DNA from: Enterovibrio qingdaonensis
GTDB taxonomy: Bacteria; Pseudomonadota; Gammaproteobacteria; Enterobacterales; Vibrionaceae
Assembly (NCBI RefSeq): GCF_028683135.1
Contig: NZ_JAJUBB010000026.1
Span: 1 to 64,000, forward strand
Reading direction: 5' to 3'
Length of the DNA: 64,000 nt
The notes beneath the pieces were generated by a model. That model made no database searches, had not been told where the DNA came from, and was given only the letters and a program-made list of their open reading frames with translations. Below, piece after piece: positions 58,279 through 64,000 of this stretch (positions within the stretch are counted from its first letter, which is position 1; each line of letters starts with the position of its first letter). The translations under genes were made by a program, and so were the position numbers.

Positions 58279-60891
58279 TTATTTGATTTCAAAGCCGAAC
58301 TGATTACCTTCAGCACTTACTTTGATTGCCGTGATGGGCTCCCCCTCACTCATTCGCGTAATGCATTGGTTCGCCAATTCCGGCATGAGTGTTCGATTGA
58401 TAATTTGCTCAATCGCTCGTGCGCCAGTTTCCGGAGAGTTGTTGCGCTGTACCAATTGCTCAATAACTTCATCGGCATAGCTAAACGTCGCGCCGTAGTG
58501 TGCAGTCACGCGTTTTTCAATGCGTTTGAGAGACAGTTTCGCAATGGCCGCCATTTCTTCTTCATTCAACGGGAAATACGGCACGACAGTCGCGCGCCCA
58601 AGAAATGCAGGTTTAAAGAATTTCTGCAATTCAGGGAAAATGGTTTCGGTCACTTCAGGTATGGTAGGTCGACCGTTTGTGCAAGCCGCAACAACGGCAC
58701 TATCGGCCGCGTTTGACGTCATGATGATGATGGTATTGCGGAAATCGACTTCTCTGCCTTCACTATCACTGATCGTGCCTTTATCAAAGATTTGGTAGAA
58801 CAAATCGTGAACACCCGGGTGCGCCTTTTCCATTTCATCCAAAAGCAGAACAGAATAGGGATTTTTTCGCACTGCCTCCGTCAATACCCCGCCTTTACCG
58901 TAACCAACATATCCAGCAGGAGAACCAAGCAGCATCGAAACTTTGTGCTCTTCTTTAAATTCCGTCATGTTGATGGTCGTGATGTTTTGCTCGCCACCAT
59001 AAAGAAGGTCAGTCAACGCCAATGCAGTTTCCGTTTTACCCACACCACTTGGCCCGCACATTAGGAAAACGCCAACAGGTTTTCTTGGATCTGTCAGACC
59101 TGCACGGGACATGCGGATTGCTTTCGCGATTTCATCAATAGGAGCTACTTGACCAATAACACGCTCACCAATGTGCGTTTCAAGGTTCATTAATCGCTCT
59201 ACTTCTTCTTTCACCATGTTGCCGACAGGGATCCCTGTCCATAGAGAAATCACTTCCGCGATGGTCTGTTGATTTACTTGCGGCAGAACCAGAGGTTGCT
59301 CACCTTGACGTTCACGCAACGCCGCCATTTTTTCATCAAGCTCTTTGCGCTCAGGCAGCACCGTAATGTCTTCACCCGCGATGTATTTTTCATCCAACGC
59401 ATCTTGCAGGGTCAGAATATCTGACACGAGTGTCTTTTCTTCTTCCCATTGTTTTTCTAGCGCGTCATGCTCTTCTTTGAGGGTAACCAAACGAGATTCT
59501 GCGATTGCAAGTTGATCATTTTCAACCGACCAGAGTGCAGACTCATGTCGCAAGGAGGCAATTTCATTGTTTGTATATCGAATTTGCTCTTCCAAACCCT
59601 CAAGTTGCTGAGGCGTGGCACTTTGGCTGAGACCGATGCGAGAACATGCCGTATCAAGCAGGCTGATCGCTTTATCTGGTAGCTTTCTTTCTGGTAAATA
59701 ACGGATAGAAAGGATCACGGCTGCATCAATAGCCTCTTGCATCACTTTTACGTTGTGGTGCTTCTCAAGGCTATCTTTCACGCCACGCAACATTTGAATG
59801 GCGTCTTCTTGGTTTGGCTCATCAACAGAAACGACTTGGAAACGGCGAGTGAGTGCCGCGTCCGTTTCGAAATATTGCTTATACTCAGCCCACGTTGTTG
59901 CCGCTAGAGAGCGAAACTCTCCGCGCGCCAATGCCGGTTTTAAAATGTTTGCCGCATCATTTTGACCCGCCGCACCACCTGCACCAATTAAGGTATGCGC
60001 TTCATCAATAAACATGATGATTGGCGTCGGAGACTGCTTGATTTCATTGATGATATCTTTGAGGCGATTCTCAAACTCACCCTTGATGCTAGCCCCGGCT
60101 TGTAACAGAGAGAGATCAAGACTTCGAAGTTCAACATTCGCCAATGCTGGCGGTACGTTCCCATCGACTATTTGTTGTGCAAGACCTTCAACAATCGCTG
60201 TTTTACCTACACCCGGGTCGCCAACGAGTATTGGGCTGTTCTGGCGACGACGACACAAAATGTCGATTGATTTACGGATTTCACTTGAGCGCCCCGAAAT
60301 AGGGTCGAGTTTTCCATTTCGCGCCGCTTCAGTCAGGTTATGTGTGTATTTATCAAGTGCAGCCGTCCCTACATCGCCAACGGGTGCCATAGACGAACCT
60401 GATGCAGCAGCTTCAGACAGTGAACCTTTAGAGGCTTCTTTCGCCTTTGCACGTAGCCACTCCGATGATAAATTCTGAATCCAACTGGCTAGAGGCCCCG
60501 TGTAGGCACTTTGCGAGATACGCTGTTGCAATACTTGAAGCAAATGAAACTCGTTAATACTTGCCTGAGATTCATTGAGCGAGGCAAGCAGCCAAGCATC
60601 CTTGGTCAATTCAATGAGTGCAGGTGATAAGGATGGGGCAGCATCATTTCCGCGCGCATAGCCAGAAAGCTTCTGATCCAATTGATCGAGCAACGTATCT
60701 TTTGATGCATTGCTTTGATTAACTGCTGCATGCCAACCCAATGTGGAATCTTTGAGTAACTGTGAAAACCAATGCTCCAATTCCACCGCGTAATGTGTAC
60801 GCGACATGCAATCACCCGCGGCAGACTCAAGTGACATTTTTAAACCAGGCGCTAAACGCCGAACGAGATTTTGCAGTTCAATGTTGATCAT
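58279..60891 (-). CDS. tssH: TssH (ClpV), T6SS sheath-disassembly AAA+ ATPase
   Basis: This 870-residue Hsp100 ATPase has an N-terminal sheath-binding domain (SLESAAGDCMSRTHYAVELEHWFSQLL), a first AAA+ module (Walker A VGDPGVGKTAIVEGLA, Walker B IIMFIDEAHTLIGAGG), a middle coiled-coil domain (~400-520) and a second AAA+ module (CGPSGVGKTETALAL, VLLLDEMEKAHPGVHDL). It recycles contracted TssB/C sheath. All catalytic motifs are intact. It follows tssG with a small gap and is upstream of the accessory module. Confidence 0.96.
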   Translation of the reverse strand: MINIELQNLVRRLAPGLKMSLESAAGDCMSRTHYAVELEHWFSQLLKDSTLGWHAAVNQSNASKDTLLDQLDQKLSGYARGNDAAPSLSPALIELTKDAWLLASLNESQASINEFHLLQVLQQRISQSAYTGPLASWIQNLSSEWLRAKAKEASKGSLSEAAASGSSMAPVGDVGTAALDKYTHNLTEAARNGKLDPISGRSSEIRKSIDILCRRRQNSPILVGDPGVGKTAIVEGLAQQIVDGNVPPALANVELRSLDLSLLQAGASIKGEFENRLKDIINEIKQSPTPIIMFIDEAHTLIGAGGAAGQNDAANILKPALARGEFRSLAATTWAEYKQYFETDAALTRRFQVVSVDEPNQEDAIQMLRGVKDSLEKHHNVKVMQEAIDAAVILSIRYLPERKLPDKAISLLDTACSRIGLSQSATPQQLEGLEEQIRYTNNEIASLRHESALWSVENDQLAIAESRLVTLKEEHDALEKQWEEEKTLVSDILTLQDALDEKYIAGEDITVLPERKELDEKMAALRERQGEQPLVLPQVNQQTIAEVISLWTGIPVGNMVKEEVERLMNLETHIGERVIGQVAPIDEIAKAIRMSRAGLTDPRKPVGVFLMCGPSGVGKTETALALTDLLYGGEQNITTINMTEFKEEHKVSMLLGSPAGYVGYGKGGVLTEAVRKNPYSVLLLDEMEKAHPGVHDLFYQIFDKGTISDSEGREVDFRNTIIIMTSNAADSAVVAACTNGRPTIPEVTETIFPELQKFFKPAFLGRATVVPYFPLNEEEMAAIAKLSLKRIEKRVTAHYGATFSYADEVIEQLVQRNNSPETGARAIEQIINRTLMPELANQCITRMSEGEPITAIKVSAEGNQFGFEIK

Positions 60892-60902
60892 AGTGAAATC
60901 CG

Positions 60903-61883
60903 TTATCCATTAAGTGGCATTTCGACAAATGTTTGCTTGTTGTCATGCGTGGTTATCCAAGCCGACTGGCCCAACTGCTGCCCTTTTCCTTCCGTTTCCG
61001 CCAATTTCAATGTCGGCAGATACTGTCCATTGACCTTCATCAACAGACGAAATTTTATGTTCACCCCGATGTACTGTTTTACCATCTCGCTGATCGCGCC
61101 AATCAGACGTCTATCAGCGCGGATCGCTTGGTACGCCTGATAACTGTTTGGTTTGATTTTCACATCGAGTTTTTGCCCAGCCATAACGGCCGTTTTCCCC
61201 ACAAGTGCATCAAGACCCAAGCACCGATTGCGCCCGCTCTCTCCCAATCGGGTCAAGGCGTCTGGTGTAATTGGTTGATAGGACAAGCCTGATCGCACAA
61301 CATCGAAGGGGTAGCCGAAGTAGTCTTCAAGCATGGTTCGCAACGTTTCTGGGCAACTTATTTTTAGTCCCACCAACCCCGTGTACTGGACGAAGTGACT
61401 GTTGGGGATGGTATTCTCTCTCGACACAGCACCGTGAAGATTGGACAAGAGATGCGTAATAGAAGGGCGGTACTGACTCCACGAAAACGTTTCTTCTTCG
61501 CGTTGAGCAGGCACATCATGCTTAATTTCCGATTGGCAGAGCAGCCGATAGTAACGATTGTTAAAGCTATCGAAGAAGTCCAATAATGCGTGGTTTTCTT
61601 CATTGAATACCGCTTGCATCGCTTCTTTATACATACCGCGCGGCATCACCCCTTTTGCCCCAGAAAGTGCTTCTAGAGACGTTGTCACCTCCCAGTCGTG
61701 ACCATAGCTATGGGTTACGTTTACCACCGCTGAAGGGTAATGTGCGGGCAGCTTAGCTGCCTTGAACCGTATATTTGGTCTGGCATCCTGAGCTTGAGCA
61801 TGGTGCTTAATGAGCTGCCAACTGCGTTGTAAAGACGCGAGATAAGGGTGTTCAACCCAGTTGATCAGAGAAGATTTTTGCAA
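60903..61883 (-). CDS. tssG: TssG, T6SS baseplate protein
   Basis: This 326-residue TssG-family protein has conserved blocks IRFKAAKLPAHYPSA, MPRGMYKEAMQAVFNEENHALLDFFDSFNNRYYRLLCQSE, YTGLVGLKISCPETLRTMLEDYFGYP and a C-terminal CLGLDALVGKTAVMAGQ. It forms the baseplate wedge with TssE and TssF. Its first 19 bases overlap the end of tssF. Confidence 0.95.
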   Translation of the reverse strand: MQKSSLINWVEHPYLASLQRSWQLIKHHAQAQDARPNIRFKAAKLPAHYPSAVVNVTHSYGHDWEVTTSLEALSGAKGVMPRGMYKEAMQAVFNEENHALLDFFDSFNNRYYRLLCQSEIKHDVPAQREEETFSWSQYRPSITHLLSNLHGAVSRENTIPNSHFVQYTGLVGLKISCPETLRTMLEDYFGYPFDVVRSGLSYQPITPDALTRLGESGRNRCLGLDALVGKTAVMAGQKLDVKIKPNSYQAYQAIRADRRLIGAISEMVKQYIGVNIKFRLLMKVNGQYLPTLKLAETEGKGQQLGQSAWITTHDNKQTFVEMPLNG

Positions 61884-63646
61884 CCTGACCTCCTTGGGAA
61901 CGTTTTAAACACACCGTCATGCCCTTCCAGCAAAACCTCAACCTGCGTAAAGCTATTGAAACCAGCAAAACAAGCAAAAAAGCGATCCAGTAAATTGGAG
62001 AACAGAACCACACCACCTACGAGATCGGCGGGATTCAGCGTGACATGCACTTTTGTTCCGTAGGCAAAGCAACTTTTTCCGGAGACTCGAATTGGAGCAA
62101 CAACTTGCTCAGTATCCATTGACACTAAGGCGTTGATATACGCGTTCACCTGCTGACTTTCATGGTGGTTGTAAAGTCGAAACAAAGACTTGAGTTGTGC
62201 AACAGGGTTTTCAGCCCCAAAAATCGCGTGATAGTTAAAGTGCAAATGGGATAGCAACACCCACGTGCTGTTCTTCAAATCCTTCTTTGGCGCAGGCTGC
62301 GTAGGTCGACGAGATAAAACAGGCTCACCCGGTATGGTGATAGTGTCACGACATTGCAGTTTGCTGCGTGTCGTCAGCCGCGCGGCGTTGCGCCCGTTTG
62401 TACAGAGCGTCGTTACTATCCATACTCGTGGTTCACTGTCTGCACTTTCATTTCGCGTATCAGATACTTTAATTCTGTATTCTCGGTCGCCCGTTTCTAA
62501 CTCGCGTTCTGCGAGTTGCCATCGATAGCCTGTTTTCGCTGCGTGATATTTATCGCTATAAAGTTCAGGGACAAACGTGACACTCTGCTCGTCAATGTCT
62601 TCAATTTTCTCGATAGAAAACAGCGATAACGCATCTGGTCGGCTGGCATCAAGTATGAGTGGGTATGCTGGCTGTGAGAAATCAATACGTGTTGGCTCTG
62701 CGGTTATGGTCTGAAGGTTGACCACAGGTGTGCAGTGAAGCTCAAAATTATCGACAGAGAGTGCCCTTGCAATGTCTACCGCGACATCCTCGATAAACAC
62801 ATTCACGGTAATTTCGTGAGCATCGACGTATTTTAGTGCATCGGAAAAATGAATACGCAAGGCGTGAAAACGCTCTGGAAACACAAAAAACTCGGTGAGA
62901 AGTTTGAACCCAAAAAAACTGCTCGCCAGATAAGGCAATGTCGACTGTTCATTGTCAAAACCAACCACTTCTAAGCACTCTGAACCGAGTACTACTTCTC
63001 CACCAGACCACGAAAGCACAACCTGCTCGATGCCTGCGAACAGCATGTCATGGAAACGAAGCATAAGGTTTGGGTCACCCTGCAATTGCATATCAAGGTG
63101 CGGGATATCTAGGGACGAAAACGCGGTTCCTTCATCAAATGTTGTGAGGGTAAAGCTCACCATTGCTTTCGATTGTTCTGCCCCTTTGGGTTTCACAATG
63201 TCAAACGGGGCCATTGCAATATCAAACCCACTAAGGAAGAGAGGATTTAGGGTAAGTGCTTGTGTCGTTCGAAAAACAGCGTCGTTGCCTGACTCATCCG
63301 TTACATCAAATTCAGTGTGCCTAGGCAAAACATGTTGCGCTGACGCATCCTCCCCCACGCCAACACGCATAATGCTGAAGGACGGAACGGGTCGAAGGTA
63401 ATGTGGGAAAAGAAGCCGTAATAGACTTTCAGTGAACTCAGGATAGGTGTCATCAAGTCGTTTCTGTAGCTTCCCGTTCAACAGAGCAACACTTTCAATT
63501 AATCTCGCAACTTGAGGATCGTCTACCGTCTCTTTATTTAAGCCAAGTGCGTTCGCAGCACCCGGATGACGCCTTGAAAAAGCGGCAGCCTCTTCTCGAA
63601 TAAAGCGAAGCTCTTGTTCAAAATAAGCAAGCAAAGAGTCAGACAA
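61865..63646 (-). CDS. tssF: TssF, T6SS baseplate protein
   Basis: This 593-residue TssF-family protein has the typical N-terminus LLAYFEQELRFIREEAAAFSRRHPGAANALGL, followed by DDPQVARLIESVALLNGKLQKRLDDTYPEFTESLLRLLFPHYLRP-type sequence. The family C-terminal NPVAQLKSLFRLYNHHESQQ and NPADLVGGVVLFSNLLDRFFACFAG are present. It is a baseplate wedge subunit like phage gp6. It overlaps tssE by 8 bp and tssG by 19 bp. Confidence 0.96.
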   Translation of the reverse strand: MSDSLLAYFEQELRFIREEAAAFSRRHPGAANALGLNKETVDDPQVARLIESVALLNGKLQKRLDDTYPEFTESLLRLLFPHYLRPVPSFSIMRVGVGEDASAQHVLPRHTEFDVTDESGNDAVFRTTQALTLNPLFLSGFDIAMAPFDIVKPKGAEQSKAMVSFTLTTFDEGTAFSSLDIPHLDMQLQGDPNLMLRFHDMLFAGIEQVVLSWSGGEVVLGSECLEVVGFDNEQSTLPYLASSFFGFKLLTEFFVFPERFHALRIHFSDALKYVDAHEITVNVFIEDVAVDIARALSVDNFELHCTPVVNLQTITAEPTRIDFSQPAYPLILDASRPDALSLFSIEKIEDIDEQSVTFVPELYSDKYHAAKTGYRWQLAERELETGDREYRIKVSDTRNESADSEPRVWIVTTLCTNGRNAARLTTRSKLQCRDTITIPGEPVLSRRPTQPAPKKDLKNSTWVLLSHLHFNYHAIFGAENPVAQLKSLFRLYNHHESQQVNAYINALVSMDTEQVVAPIRVSGKSCFAYGTKVHVTLNPADLVGGVVLFSNLLDRFFACFAGFNSFTQVEVLLEGHDGVFKTFPRRSGCKNLL

Positions 63647-64000
63647 GATTAGTCTTCCTTACATCAAGTTTGCTGGTGCTAAAGTCCAGAAATGAATCAA
63701 AAACGACAGTTTCATCCCCATATTCGGAATGCATAACTGCGGTGATACGAAACTCCAATTGGTTGTTGCTTGTACTTTCTTCGTTAACCTCTAACTCAAC
63801 CGCAGATAAACGTGGCTCGAACGTTTTTATTAACTGGCGGATTTCCTCGCCAACTACGTCACTGTTGGCTTTGCTTTGAGAACGCGCGATATTTTGCATT
63901 CCCATTGTTACGATGGTGCCGGATAACTGACTTGGGTCTTCATTGCCTACCCAGATAGGTGCACGACCGGAAATCAATGACGCGATGTGAGAGACAATGT
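63639..64000 (-). CDS. tssE: TssE, gp25-like baseplate protein (5' end cut by right edge)
   Basis: The frame is open up to the right edge, so the N-terminus is missing. The apparent start at 63977 is only an internal TTG; the upstream codons read IVSHIAS. The visible ~120 residues contain the gp25/lysozyme-like core SGTIVTMGMQNIARSQSKANSDVVGEEIRQLIKTFEPRLSAVELEV-type sequence. The conserved E in FEPRL is present. TssE completes the baseplate wedge with TssF and TssG. tssB, tssC, hcp and tssA probably lie further right. Confidence 0.88.
   Translation of the reverse strand, partial: IVSHIASLISGRAPIWVGNEDPSQLSGTIVTMGMQNIARSQSKANSDVVGEEIRQLIKTFEPRLSAVELEVNEESTSNNQLEFRITAVMHSEYGDETVVFDSFLDFSTSKLDVRKTNLV

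Noticed and set aside
1-64000. CRISPR arrays, rRNA genes, prophage and integrase genes
   Set aside because: No regularly spaced repeats, rRNA sequence, phage structural genes or tyrosine/serine integrase were found by reading the window.

Overview
The window looks like chromosomal DNA of a marine gammaproteobacterium of the family Vibrionaceae (an Enterovibrio, Grimontia, Photobacterium or Vibrio type; the genus cannot be fixed from sequence reading alone). The main evidence is a gene-for-gene match to the syp exopolysaccharide locus known from Vibrio (Aliivibrio) fischeri, followed by a type VI secretion (T6SS) cluster of Vibrio-like composition.

Region 1 (1-5440) is an AT-rich accessory segment. 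It holds the 3' end of a Y1/RAYT-type transposase gene, an OLD-family ATPase/TOPRIM nuclease with an altered Walker A motif, and a DUF6119/TIGR04141 protein. Hairpin direct repeats and a diverged second copy of the transposase 3' flank surround this cargo, which resembles a small defence island next to a tRNA-Ser(UGA) gene. Region 2 (5532-9046) carries a two-gene operon of a ThDP-dependent acetolactate-synthase-like enzyme and an NAD-dependent aldehyde dehydrogenase.

Region 3 (9075-39019) is the syp locus. sypA-G encode a STAS protein, an OmpA lipoprotein, an outer-membrane export protein, a degenerate tyrosine-kinase-like ATPase, a RsbW-REC-PP2C regulator, a hybrid histidine kinase and a sigma54 activator. 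sypH-K encode three glycosyltransferases and a flippase, and sypM-R encode an acetyltransferase, further glycosyltransferases, a chain-length protein and the initiating sugar transferase. Compared with V. fischeri as I recall it, the locus also has a divergently read NAD-dependent epimerase, an exosortase-type membrane protease with an adjacent tripartite-signal DUF4114 substrate in the sypL position, a second glmS, and a secreted DUF4091/glycosidase-like protein. Six sigma54 promoters (GG-N10-GC) can be read directly. Five have a nearby TTCTCA-N3-TG element (one with a mismatch) resembling the SypG enhancer, and the sixth has only weaker or shared sites. Most of the locus, including the additional genes, therefore appears to be one SypG regulon.

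Region 4 (39049-40560) is a NupC nucleoside transporter with a long, strongly structured 5' leader. Region 5 (40798-44747) is a vgrG-DUF6931-PAAR spike module, a LysE exporter and a YdcH-like small protein. Region 6 (44746-64000, all minus strand) is the T6SS structural operon in transcription order: tssE (cut by the window edge), tssF, tssG, tssH/clpV, a four-gene accessory module (ATP-grasp ligase, sensor-MFS fusion, two periplasmic binding proteins), tagH, tssJ, tssK, tssL, tssM and a Ser/Thr-kinase-like gene. tssA, tssB, tssC and hcp are not in the window and probably lie beyond its right edge or elsewhere.
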